Shown: in pieces, positions 1 through 6,146 of the stretch
How the letters are laid out: each line of letters starts with the position of its first letter
Position numbering within the stretch: position 1 is the stretch's first letter
Assembly: GCA_910587835.1 (NCBI GenBank)
Contig: CAJUNQ010000026.1
Span: forward strand, 1 to 30,947
Direction of reading: 5' to 3'
Length of the DNA: 30,947 bases
Source of the DNA: an uncultured Oscillospiraceae bacterium
GTDB taxonomy: Bacteria; Bacillota; Clostridia; Oscillospirales; Acutalibacteraceae
Notes under the pieces: model-generated
Databases searched by the model: none
The model's input: only the letters and a program-made list of their open reading frames with translations
What the model was told of the DNA's origin: nothing
Program-made: the position numbers and the translations under genes

Positions 1-297
1 AACTGCGCCCAATACTCCCTGGAGGGCTCCCGGGTGTATGTGACCCTTTCGGCCCAGTCGGGAATGGCCCAGGTGAGCGTCCGCAATGTGTCGAAAACAG
101 AGATCACCATGAACGGCGAGGACCTGACCGCCCGTTTTGTGCGGGGCGACCAGAACCGCACCACCGAGGGCAGCGGCCTGGGGCTGTCCATTGCCAAAAG
201 CTTTACCGAGGCCTGCGGGGGCCAGTTCTTTGTGCGCACAGACGGAGACCTGTTCGTGGCCACGGTGCAGCTCCCTCTGGTAGAGGCGAAGGGGTGA
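1..297 (+). CDS. Sensor histidine kinase, C-terminal ATPase part (5' end outside window)
   Basis: The reading frame is open from base 1 and ends at the TGA at 295-297, so about 98 C-terminal residues are visible. They hold the second half of a HATPase_c domain. An N-box-like start (NCAQYS) is followed by the F/G2 region, with FVRGDQNRTTEGSGLGLSIAKS matching the ATP-lid and glycine-rich box of membrane sensor kinases. The first in-frame ATG inside the window (34) is not the real start, because conserved ATPase sequence precedes it. The protein would autophosphorylate a histidine located upstream of the window. Its partner regulator is not visible; in this family it usually lies just upstream. 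Identity as a kinase ATPase domain is secure; its signal is unknown. Confidence 0.88.
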   Translation, partial: NCAQYSLEGSRVYVTLSAQSGMAQVSVRNVSKTEITMNGEDLTARFVRGDQNRTTEGSGLGLSIAKSFTEACGGQFFVRTDGDLFVATVQLPLVEAKG

Positions 298-361
298 TTT
301 CCTCCCTCTGGGCGGGGCCGCTTTCCTGTGCAAGAATGTCCCCGGAATATTTCAGGACAGC

Positions 362-379
362 AAACCCGCAAAGGGTTTT
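362..379 (+). terminator. Weak hairpin after the kinase gene
   Basis: AAACCC (362-367) pairs with GGGTTT (373-378) across a 5-nt loop, about 65 bp after the kinase stop codon. The T-run is short (TTTTG), so termination here would be weak. The stronger hairpin at 756-780 may do the job instead. Confidence 0.3.
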
Positions 380-391
380 GAACGCGATTTC

Positions 392-690
392 TTTTTTGTT
401 TCAGCCTTTCTCGGCAGGAGTACCGGCAAGCCCCCTCCCCTGAATTTACCGGCTGCTAGCAGGCCGCTGGAAGAAAAAATAATATTATTTTTTAATTTTC
501 TTTTTTGTTTCAGCCTTTCTCGACAGGAGTACCGGCAAGCCCCTTCCTCTGAATTTACCGGCTGCTAGCAGGCCGCTGGAAGAAAAAATAATATTATTTT
601 TAATTTTCTTTCTTTTTTGCTTCAGCCTTTCTCGACAGGAGTACCGGCAAGCCCTTTTCCCTGGATTTACCGGCTGCTAGCAGGCCGCTG
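392..690. repeat. Three tandem copies of a 109-112 bp intergenic repeat
   Basis: Units start near 392, 501 and 613. Each carries TTCAGCCTTTCTCG(A/G)CAGGAG, then ACCGGCAAGCCC, then TTTACCGGCTGCTAGCAGG. The first two end in an AT-rich GAAGAAAAAATAATATT stretch. The inner part ACCGGCTGCTAGCAGGCCGCTG is partly palindromic. The units are more than 90% alike and have no coding capacity. A fragment of the same unit, inverted, lies at 5347-5380, next to an inverted copy of the element that follows this array. These are therefore parts of a dispersed repeat family rather than a local duplication only. Confidence 0.85.
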
Positions 691-828
691 TTTGACCTGC
701 GGTCAAAGGCGCTCAGTGCGGCGGCGCAGCTTTACCCCGTTTTGTACTAAGATTTAGGAGCGAGGTACTGCCTCGCTCCTTTGTTGTCTGCGCCGCCTAA
801 GTTCAAGGTCAAGGTCGCCTCCGGCGGC
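691..828 (+). repeat. Dispersed repeat core (copy 1), with internal terminator-like hairpin
   Basis: The block begins with the palindrome TTTGACCTGCGGTCAAA (691-707). It contains AGGAGCGAGG/CCTCGCTCCT (756-765 with 771-780) followed by TTGTTG, a plausible weak terminator. It ends with GGTCAAGGTCGCCTCCGGCGGC. An inverted copy of about 90% identity is at 5212-5346, and a partial copy of the right end is at 30879-30908. In all three, the bases right after GGCGGC form perfect inverted repeats that differ in sequence from copy to copy. Confidence 0.85.
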
Positions 829-960
829 CGAGTTCACGAAGTGAACTCGGCGACTTGCGCGCCGCGCAAGTCGGAGGACCGCGAAATTTACTTTCCTTAG
901 AGGTTTCAACACACAAGAGTTCGCAACGCGAACTCGGCGACTTGCGCACCGCGCAAGTCG
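828..960. repeat. Array of four perfect 3-nt-loop hairpins
   Basis: Four inverted repeats follow one another: 828-837/841-850 (10 bp, loop GAA), 851-860/864-873 (10 bp, loop GCC), 917-924/928-935 (8 bp, loop AAC) and 938-947/951-960 (10 bp, loop ACC). They form two units of two hairpins, each unit ending in GGAGGACCGCG. Between the units, the second hairpin keeps its stem and changes only its loop. The first hairpin changes GTTCAC/GTGAAC to GTTCGC/GCGAAC, a compensatory A-T to G-C swap. No gene is visible between 298 and 1172. Confidence 0.85.
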
Positions 961-999
961 GAGGACCGCGTTATTTTTGCACCCCTGCGCGCTTACCCC

Positions 1000-1130
1000 T
1001 TTCCTTCTCCCCTCTCCTATGCTATAATAACTACAAGCTACTTTGCGCGGGGAACAAGCCCAAAGTGCAGATGCCGGTAGCGCGTTGCTCCGCGGCTCCG
1101 CGACTTGCCCACCGCCAGGTGTGCTATAAT
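1000..1130 (+). promoter_or_regulatory. Two candidate promoters for the aldo/keto reductase gene
   Basis: Two extended -10 boxes of the form TGCTATAAT occur, with TATAAT at 1023-1028 and 1125-1130. The first has a poor -35 (TTTCCT, 1000-1005) at 17 bp. The second has no good -35 and would rely on its extended -10. The second lies 42 bp before the start codon, so it is the likelier main promoter. Confidence 0.5.
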
Positions 1131-1172
1131 ACCCCTAGCCCCACCCACCCCAAAACCCAGGAGGTCACCACC

Positions 1173-2207
1173 ATGAAAACCGTTACCCTCGGCCGCACCG
1201 GCATTGCCGCCAACAAAACCGGCTTCGGCGCTCTCCCCATTCAGCGGGTCTCTCACGACTACGCCGCCAAGCTTCTCCGCAAGGCCTACGATGCCGGCGT
1301 CAACTTTTTCGACACCGCCCGCTCCTATTCCGACAGCGAGGAGAAAATGGGCCTGGCCCTTGCCGGCGTCCGCGAAAATATCTTTATCGCCACCAAAACC
1401 CCCTCTACCACTGTCGAAGGCTTCTGGCAGGACCTGGAAACCAGTCTGCGCCTGCTGAAGACCGATTATATCGATGTCTACCAGTTCCACAACCCCGCCT
1501 TCTGCCCCAAGCCCCAAGACGGCACCGGCCTTTACGAGGCCATGCTGCAAGCAAAGGAGCAGGGCAAAATCCGCCACATCGGCATCACCAACCACCGGCC
1601 CTGGGTGGCCGAGGAGGCGGTGCGCTCCGGCCTGTACGAGACCCTGCAGTTCCCCTTCTGCTACCTGGCCGCAGAGAAGGATATCGACCTGGTGAACCTG
1701 TGCAAAGAGAACAACGTGGGCTTCATCTGCATGAAGGCCCTCTCCGGCGGGCTGATTACCAACGGCGCGGCGGCCTATGCCTGGCAAAACTCCTTCGACA
1801 ACACCCTGCCCATCTGGGGCGTGCAGCGTGAGGAGGAGCTGGACGAGTTTTTGGGCTACATGGCCTCCCCCACGCCCCCCAGCATGGAGGACCCTGCCGT
1901 AAAGGCGGTGATTGAGAAGGACCGCCGGGAGCTGATTGGCAATTTCTGCCGGTCCTGCGGCTACTGCCTGCCCTGCCCGGCCAACATCAACATTCCCCAG
2001 TGCGCCCGCATGAGCCAGCTCATCCGCCGCAGCCCCTCGGCCAACTGGCTCACTCCCGAGGCCCAGTCCATGATGCAGAATGTGGAGAACTGCCTGGAAT
2101 GCGGCCAGTGCAAAGCCAAATGCCCCTACGAGCTGGACACCCCCGCCCTGCTCAAGCAAAACCTGGCGGACTACAAGGACATTCTGGCAGGCAAAGCCCA
2201 GGTCTGA
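1173..2207 (+). CDS. Aldo/keto reductase with C-terminal double 4Fe-4S domain
   Basis: This 344-aa protein starts at the ATG at 1173, 7 nt after GGAGGT; the frame stays open upstream but is repeat-derived there. The N-terminal ~260 residues are an AKR TIM barrel: GRTGI...GFGALPIQ, then DTARSYSDSE with the catalytic Asp and Tyr, the Lys in IATKTP, and the His in YQFHNP. The C-terminus adds two cysteine clusters, CRSCGYCLPCP and CLECGQCKAKCP, each able to bind a 4Fe-4S centre as in bacterial ferredoxins. Proteins of this architecture are common in anaerobes and usually annotated as Fe-S-containing aldo/keto reductases. The substrate is unknown. NAD(P)H-dependent carbonyl reduction with the clusters passing electrons is inference. 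The gene stands alone, with a terminator at 2501. Confidence 0.92.
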   Translation: MKTVTLGRTGIAANKTGFGALPIQRVSHDYAAKLLRKAYDAGVNFFDTARSYSDSEEKMGLALAGVRENIFIATKTPSTTVEGFWQDLETSLRLLKTDYIDVYQFHNPAFCPKPQDGTGLYEAMLQAKEQGKIRHIGITNHRPWVAEEAVRSGLYETLQFPFCYLAAEKDIDLVNLCKENNVGFICMKALSGGLITNGAAAYAWQNSFDNTLPIWGVQREEELDEFLGYMASPTPPSMEDPAVKAVIEKDRRELIGNFCRSCGYCLPCPANINIPQCARMSQLIRRSPSANWLTPEAQSMMQNVENCLECGQCKAKCPYELDTPALLKQNLADYKDILAGKAQV

Positions 2208-2210
2208 GCC

Positions 2211-2479
2211 CGCCCAGTCAGCAGAACCGCCCGCGCCCCACAGTACACAGTGGCGGCGCAATACCCCGCCGACCGAGCTACCCATGACGGCCCCAGCTGT
2301 AAGGAGCCCAACTGTCAGCCCACTCGCCCCCGACAAAGAACCCCACTCCCCGCCGGACACACCAACACCGCCCAGTCCGCGGAGCCGCCCGCGCCCCATA
2401 ACACGCAGCGGCGGCTCAGCACCCTGTCGGTTAGGCCTACCCATAAGGGGCCCAGCTGTAAGGCCCCCAGCCGTCAGCC
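2211..2479. repeat. Two degenerate direct repeats of 110 bp
   Basis: Segments 2211-2320 and 2370-2479 (period 159) share CGCCCAGTC, CCGCCCGCGCCCCA, GGCGGC, CTACCCAT, CCCAGCTGTAAGG and GTCAGCC in the same order, at roughly 75-80% identity. They fill the gap between the aldo/keto reductase and its terminator. No coding signal, start site or structural RNA is recognised. They may be decayed copies of a small mobile or palindromic element. Confidence 0.7.
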
Positions 2480-2500
2480 TGCGCATGCAGGTGCGAAAAC

Positions 2501-2536
2501 GCCCTCCCGCTGTTCCGGTGGGAGGGCAATTTTTTT
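2501..2536 (+). terminator. Rho-independent terminator of the aldo/keto reductase unit
   Basis: GCCCTCCC (2501-2508) pairs with GGGAGGGC (2520-2527) and is followed by AATTTTTTT. It lies 290 bp after the reductase stop codon and just before the next promoter, separating the two units. Confidence 0.85.
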
Positions 2537-2546
2537 GAAAAAGGGG

Positions 2547-2577
2547 TTGACTCTCCCCCAACGTAATGGTATATACT
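2547..2577 (+). promoter_or_regulatory. MerR-type promoter with 19-bp spacer
   Basis: TTGACT (2547-2552) and TATACT (2572-2577) are separated by 19 bp, against the usual 17. Overlong spacers are the hallmark of promoters activated by MerR-family proteins, which untwist the spacer. The spacer holds an imperfect dyad around CCAACGTAATGG. As it directly precedes a MerR gene, autoregulation is likely. Confidence 0.8.
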
Positions 2578-2600
2578 GTAGCCTGTCAGGAGGGATGAAG

Positions 2601-3344
2601 ATGTGGACAGTCCAACAGGTCAGCCGGCTGGCGGGGGTGAGCGTGCGCACGCTGCACCATTATCACGCCGTGGGGCTGCTTCCGCCTACAGCGGTCACCG
2701 GCGCAGGTTACCGGCTGTATGACGGCAGGGCTCTGGAACGCCTGCGGACTATTCTGCTGTTCCGGGAGCTGGAATTTTCCCTGAAGGAGATCAAGACCAT
2801 TCTGGACAGCCCGGACTTTGACCAGGACAAGGCTCTGGACCAGCAGATCACCCTGCTGACCCTGAAAAAAGAGCGTTTGGAGGGGTTGATCCTCCTGGCA
2901 AAAAAGCTGAGAGAGAAAGGAAGCGAAAGCATGGATTTTTCTGCGTTCGACGCCAGCAGGCTGGACCAGTATGCCGCCCAGGCCAAAGCCGCCTATGGGG
3001 GCACCGGGGAGTACCGGGAGTTTGAGGAGAAAAGCAAGGGCCGCACCCCAGAGGAGTCCCGGCAGCTGCAGGCCCGGCTCATGGAGCTGTTCGCCCAATT
3101 CGGCAAAATGCGCGCCCTGCCCCCCGAGTCCCCGGAGGTTCAGGCCCAGGTGCAAGCCCTGCGGGACTTCATCAGCCGGCACTATTACACCTGCTCCCGG
3201 CAAGTGCTCTCCGGGCTGGGGACCATGTACGCCGGCGGCGGAGAGATGACCGCCAACATCGACCAGGCCGGAGGCAGCGGCGCCGGTGCCTTTGTATGCC
3301 AGGCCATACAGGTCTACTGCGCCCAGGAGGACCAGCCCGGCTAA
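2601..3344 (+). CDS. MerR-family transcriptional activator with TipAS drug-binding domain
   Basis: This 247-aa protein starts at the ATG at 2601, 6 nt after AGGAGG. An ATG at 2595 would touch the ribosome site and is less likely. Residues 1-70 are a MerR winged helix (VQQVSRLAGVSVRTLHHYHAVGLLPP, then YRLYDGRALERL), followed by the dimerisation helix up to about residue 110. The remainder resembles the TipAS fold (LDQYAAQAKAAYGGTGEYREFEEKS), known to bind thiopeptides and similar ligands in TipA/Mta/SkgA relatives. Such regulators activate promoters with 19-bp spacers, and the gene's own promoter has one. No efflux pump or other evident target is next to it. The ligand is unknown. Confidence 0.92.
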   Translation: MWTVQQVSRLAGVSVRTLHHYHAVGLLPPTAVTGAGYRLYDGRALERLRTILLFRELEFSLKEIKTILDSPDFDQDKALDQQITLLTLKKERLEGLILLAKKLREKGSESMDFSAFDASRLDQYAAQAKAAYGGTGEYREFEEKSKGRTPEESRQLQARLMELFAQFGKMRALPPESPEVQAQVQALRDFISRHYYTCSRQVLSGLGTMYAGGGEMTANIDQAGGSGAGAFVCQAIQVYCAQEDQPG

Positions 3345-3351
3345 AGCAGCC

Positions 3352-3404
3352 AGCCCGGCGGCGGGTGTCGTTCATGCAGCAACGACATGCCCGCCGACCG
3401 GGCT
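3352..3404 (+). terminator. Terminator hairpin, copy 1 of 3
   Basis: A long two-part stem: AGCCCGG with CCGGGCT, and GGCGGG..GTCGTT with AACGAC..GCCCGCC. It is followed by TTTTCT on the plus strand, 8 bp after the MerR stop codon. It is the first of three near-identical hairpins spaced 160 bp apart. Confidence 0.8.
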
Positions 3405-3672
3405 TTTCTATGTTTACCTAACAGCTATTGGTGTACTTGTGGGCTGTACTTGCCCTGTTTGTGGGGACACCAGTCTGCCGCGCCCAGGGGGAGTAGCCCC
3501 TCAGTCAAAAAAGCCCGGCGGCGGGTGCCGTTCATACGGCAACGAAGTGCCCGCCGACCGGGCTGTCCTATGTTTACCTAACAGCTATTGGTGTACTTGT
3601 GGGCTGTACCGTCCTTGCTTGTGGCGACACAATCTACCGCGCCCAGGGGGAATAGCCCCGCAGTCAAAAAAA
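3405..3672. repeat. Conserved spacers between the three terminator hairpins
   Basis: The intervals 3405-3511 and 3565-3672 are about 85-90% alike. Both contain CTATGTTTACCTAACAGCT, TTGGTGTACTTGTGGGCTGT, CGCGCCCAGGGGGA and CAGTCAAAAAA. Hairpin plus spacer therefore forms a 160-bp tandem unit. Spacer conservation suggests recent duplication or a function beyond termination. No gene is present in 3345-3740. Confidence 0.8.
3512..3564 (-). terminator. Terminator hairpin, copy 2 of 3
   Basis: The same outer stem as copy 1, but the inner arm has drifted (GTGCCGTTCATACGGC), so the inner helix is re-formed as GCCGT/ACGGC. Read on the minus strand it is followed by TTTTTTGACTG, so it works best in that direction. 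Confidence 0.75.
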
Positions 3673-3724
3673 GGCCCGGCGGCGGGTGTCGTTCATGCAG
3701 CAACGACATGCCCGCCACCGGGCT
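3673..3724 (-). terminator. Terminator hairpin, copy 3 of 3, ends the cobalamin-uptake unit
   Basis: The same hairpin as copy 1 except for one deleted base in the right arm. On the minus strand it is followed by a run of eight T. It lies 17 bp beyond the S-component stop codon and is the probable terminator of that operon. Confidence 0.8.
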
Positions 3725-3740
3725 GGTTTGTTTTATTTCG

Positions 3741-4247
3741 TCACGCGCCGCCGGTGCGCCGCAGGCGTTCCAGCACCCGCCGCAGGGGGCGGTACAGCAC
3801 CAGCATCAGCAGAAAGTTGCCCCCGGCGTGTATGGCGTCAAAGGGCAGGCCCGCCAGCGTCCAGGTGAGCATCATCTTCGGCCCGCCTATGGGCAGGTAT
3901 GCCAGCGAGCACAACGCCCCGAACCCCAGCCCGAAAACCCCTGCGGCCAACGCCCACTGCCAGGCCCGGTCCCAGCCGAACCGGCGCAGCAGCAGAGTCA
4001 GCAGGGCCAGCAGGGGCCAGATGTACAGGTACATGACCCACCACAGCCCAAAGCCGTACAGCAGGCCCTCTAAAGCCAAAAAGACCCCCACAGCCCCCAA
4101 AGCCGCCCCCCCGAACACCAAAGTGAACAGCATGACCAGCAGAGTCACCGGCTCAAAATTGGGCAGAAAGGCCATGACCTCTTTGGAGACCGTGAGCAGC
4201 ACCCCCATCATGGCCGTGAGGCAGAGGGTGAAAAGGGGCCTGCGCAT
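3741..4247 (-). CDS. ECF transporter S component, probably for cobalamin (CblT-like)
   Basis: This 168-aa, very hydrophobic protein has five or six membrane spans. The pattern FLPNFEPVTLLVMLFTLVFG, LEGLLYGFGLWWVMYLYIWPLL, FGLGFGALCSLAYLPIGG, LAGLPFDAIHAGGNF is that of substrate-binding S components of energy-coupling-factor importers. The ATG at 4247 comes 1 nt after the stop codon of the upstream lipoprotein gene, implying translational coupling. Both genes lie behind a cobalamin riboswitch, so cobalamin or a precursor is the likely substrate; riboswitch-linked CblT proteins are described for this role. The EcfA/EcfA'/EcfT energising module is absent here and is probably shared from another locus (group II ECF). 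Confidence 0.82.
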   Translation of the reverse strand: MRRPLFTLCLTAMMGVLLTVSKEVMAFLPNFEPVTLLVMLFTLVFGGAALGAVGVFLALEGLLYGFGLWWVMYLYIWPLLALLTLLLRRFGWDRAWQWALAAGVFGLGFGALCSLAYLPIGGPKMMLTWTLAGLPFDAIHAGGNFLLMLVLYRPLRRVLERLRRTGGA

Positions 4248-4248
4248 G

Positions 4249-4641
4249 TCAATAGCCCACGGTCAGGGTCAAGCCGTAGGCCGCCCCCTCTGTGATGGGG
4301 GTGGAGTCCACGCCGGTGGTAGCGGTCTCCCCGTCTACGGTGAGGGCCCACCACTGCTGGGCCCCGCTGTCGGCGGTCTCCCCGTCTACCGTGGTGACGA
4401 ACAGGCCGTACTGGCCCTCCTCGCCCTCAATCAGCCCCTCCGCTGCCAGAGCGTCCCCCAGCATCTCCTTGTCCGAGCTCAGGTCAAAATTTTTCACCGA
4501 GCCGTCGGCATGGGTGACCGCCAGGGTAAAGCTTTTGACTTCTCCCCCGCTGCCGCTGCTTTTGCCGCAGCCGCCCAGGGCCAGGCAGAACAGCAGGGCG
4601 CACAGGGCCAGGGCCGCGAAGCCGTTGGTTTTTGTTTTCAT
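4249..4641 (-). CDS. DUF4430 (transcobalamin C-terminal-like) lipoprotein
   Basis: This 130-aa protein starts at the ATG at 4641 with TAGGAGG about 10 nt upstream. Residues 1-25 form a lipoprotein signal (hydrophobic ALCALLFCLALGGC, lipidated Cys25), followed by a Ser/Gly linker. The rest (FTLAVTHADGSVKNFDL, LGDALAAEGLI, YGLFVTTVDGET, WWALTVDGE, EGAAYGLTLTVGY) matches DUF4430, related to the cobalamin-contacting C-terminal domain of transcobalamin/intrinsic factor. It is the first gene after a cobalamin riboswitch and is followed at once by an ECF S component. A surface cobalamin-capture protein feeding the S component is the natural reading, though direct binding is inferred. Confidence 0.85.
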   Translation of the reverse strand: MKTKTNGFAALALCALLFCLALGGCGKSSGSGGEVKSFTLAVTHADGSVKNFDLSSDKEMLGDALAAEGLIEGEEGQYGLFVTTVDGETADSGAQQWWALTVDGETATTGVDSTPITEGAAYGLTLTVGY

Positions 4642-4651
4642 ACTGAAAAAG

Positions 4652-4674
4652 CCTCCTAAAAAATAATTTTTAGG
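4652..4674 (-). promoter_or_regulatory. Ribosome-site hairpin of the cobalamin riboswitch
   Basis: Read on the minus strand, CCTAAAAA pairs with TTTTTAGG, whose last bases are part of the TAGGAGG ribosome site of the lipoprotein gene. Masking this site would turn off translation, so the riboswitch probably acts on translation. A second hairpin, GACCCC/GGGGTC (4682-4703), lies just upstream and lacks a clear U-run. Confidence 0.55.
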
Positions 4675-4734
4675 CCGGCCTGACCCCCTCTACACGCGGG
4701 GTCAAAGAGCGCGGTTTTCACGCTCCTGCCGGGT

Positions 4735-5062
4735 CCGCTGAGCACCCGCAGCGTTCCGGCGGCCCTCCGGGCAAGTCTTCCGGCTCGGACCTCTCTGCCC
4801 ACCCCGCAGCCTTCCCGGCGCATAGCCAGTGGCCGGCCGACGGCCCCGGCCCCCTCCCCGGGCTGGAGGGGAGGGAGGCTGGGCTGGACGCGGCCGCGGG
4901 CCCAAGGGCCCGGCAGGGGGGACTCCGTCCACACGGCGGCGGGACCGCCAGGGATTCTCACACGCCCCGGGGGGCGCCGGCTGAAAGCAGGGCTTCAGCC
5001 GCCTGTTCCTGTCTTCGGCCTGCCGGCGGCTCCCACCCCCGGCAGACGACCTCGGAGTCCTA
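4735..5062 (-). promoter_or_regulatory. Cobalamin (B12) riboswitch
   Basis: The minus strand shows the class's signature blocks in order: GTGAGAATCCC and CGGTCCCGCCGC near the 5' side, GCCACTGG (4826-4833), GGGAAGG (about 4810-4816), and the B12 box AGCCGGAAGACTTGCC (4770-4785). GC-rich paired arms lie between them. The leader runs about 420 nt from the promoter at 5071-5099 to the lipoprotein ATG at 4641. Riboswitches of this class bind adenosyl- or other cobalamins and lower expression of uptake genes when the vitamin is plentiful. Exact ends are approximate. Confidence 0.93.
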
Positions 5063-5070
5063 ATTTTCAT

Positions 5071-5099
5071 AGGATAGCATGGAAAAACGGAAATGTCAA
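5071..5099 (-). promoter_or_regulatory. Promoter of the cobalamin-uptake operon
   Basis: On the minus strand, TTGACA (5094-5099) and TATCCT (5071-5076) are separated by 17 bp, with TGC just before the -10 box (extended -10). The predicted transcript starts near 5064, at the 5' edge of the riboswitch. Confidence 0.85.
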
Positions 5100-5165
5100 G
5101 CGGGCCCCTATCGCGGGCGGCAAAGCCAAAGCGTAACGCAAGCAAACCAGCGCGGTGAGAGGAGT

Positions 5166-5212
5166 CCAGAGGAGCTTGCTCCTCTGGCAGGTTCTTAGGG
5201 CAGCGCCCTAAG
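5166..5212. repeat. Two perfect hairpins next to repeat core copy 2
   Basis: CCAGAGGAG/CTCCTCTGG (5166-5174 with 5179-5187, loop CTTG) and CTTAGGGC/GCCCTAAG (5194-5201 with 5205-5212, loop AGC). They occupy the position next to the dispersed core that four different hairpins occupy next to copy 1 (828-960). Confidence 0.8.
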
Positions 5213-5346
5213 CCGCCGGAGGCGACCTTGACCTTAAAAGGCGGCGCAGACAACAAAGGAGCGAGGCAGAACCTCGCTCCCAAATCTCAGTAGAGAACGG
5301 GGCAGAGCTGCGCCGCCGTACTTAGCGCCTTTGACCGCAGGTCAAA
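5212..5346 (-). repeat. Dispersed repeat core (copy 2, inverted)
   Basis: The reverse complement of 691-828 at about 90% identity. It includes the palindrome TTTGACCGCAGGTCAAA (5330-5346) and the hairpin GGAGCGAGG/CCTCGCTCC (5258-5266 with 5272-5280), whose loop differs from copy 1 while its stem is intact. Confidence 0.85.
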
Positions 5347-5370
5347 CAGCGGCCTGTACGCTGCCGGCAA

Positions 5371-6085
5371 ATTCAGAAGAAAGGGCTTTATGTGTCCCCC
5401 CCATATACCGAGACAGAAAAAGCTTTTCTTTTGGCGGACTGTGTGCTGTTGTCAGATTGAGAGGAAGGGGCTTCCTGCTTCGTTCTTGTCGGGCGAACAT
5501 GGAACAAAAAGATAATAATTATATTGAGTAATAAAAGGCCTCCGGGCGCAAAGGCCGCGCCCTACGGCAAGACCTTGGGGCTCTGCCCCAAACCCCGCAA
5601 GGGGCCTAACGCCCCTTGACCGCGCAATTTTGCATAAAGGCGTCTGTTTCGCAAGGGGGCTTTTTTGTCAAATTCAGAGGAAGGGGCCTTGTGTGTCCCC
5701 CCATATACCAAGACTGAAAAAGCTTTTCTTTTGGCGGACTGTGTGCTGCTGTCAGCCTGAGAGGAAAGGGCTTCCTGCTTCGTTCTTGTCGGGCGAACAT
5801 GGAACAAAAAGATAATAAATATATTGAGTAATAAAAGGCCTCCGGGCGCAAAGGCCGCGCCCTACGGCAGGACCTTGTGGCTCCGCCCCAAACCCCGCAA
5901 GGGGCCTGACGCCCCTTGACCGCGCATTTTTGCATAAAGGCGTCTGTTTCGCAAGGGGGCTTTTTTGCCAAATTCAGAGGAAGGGGCCTTGTGTGTCCCC
6001 CATATACCAAGACTGAAAAAGCTTTTCTTTTTGCAGACGGCGCGCTTCGTTCTTGCCAGGCGAACACAGAGCAAAAAAGAAAATA
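5371..6085. repeat. 300-bp tandem repeat, two full units and one partial
   Basis: Units begin with ATTCAGAGGAAGGGGC at 5371, 5672 and 5972. Each full unit holds CCCCATATACC, AAAAAGCTTTTCTTTTGGC, a GAGAGGAA-GGGCTTCCTGC stretch, AGTAATAAAAGGCCTCCGGGC, a TTGGGGC/GCCCCAA triloop hairpin (5575-5591 in unit 1; decayed to TTGTGGC in unit 2) and CAAGGGGC/GCCCCTTG. The units are about 95% alike, and the third is cut short near 6085. Short open frames here are repeat-borne and lack ribosome sites. I see no gene between 5100 and 6146. Confidence 0.88.
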
Positions 6086-6146
6086 TGATTTTTCCACAGA
6101 GCAGACAGCGAATGTCCGCCCCTTTCATCATATAAAAGGAACTCCC

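Noticed and set aside
392..690. Possible CRISPR-like array
   Set aside because: Units of about 110 bp are conserved throughout, with no short repeats separated by unique spacers and no cas genes.
855..1172. Upstream extension of the aldo/keto reductase frame
   Set aside because: The added residues come from the hairpin array and the promoters, while the ATG at 1173 has a good ribosome site and the family's normal N-terminus.
1038..2561. A 507-codon open frame opposite the aldo/keto reductase, and similar long antisense frames elsewhere
   Set aside because: They mirror real genes in GC-rich DNA, lack ribosome sites and family motifs, and are His/Gly/Val-rich as antisense frames are.
5331..5815. 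Short frames of 60-80 codons in the 300-bp tandem repeats
   Set aside because: The same peptide recurs in each unit, with no ribosome site and no known motif.
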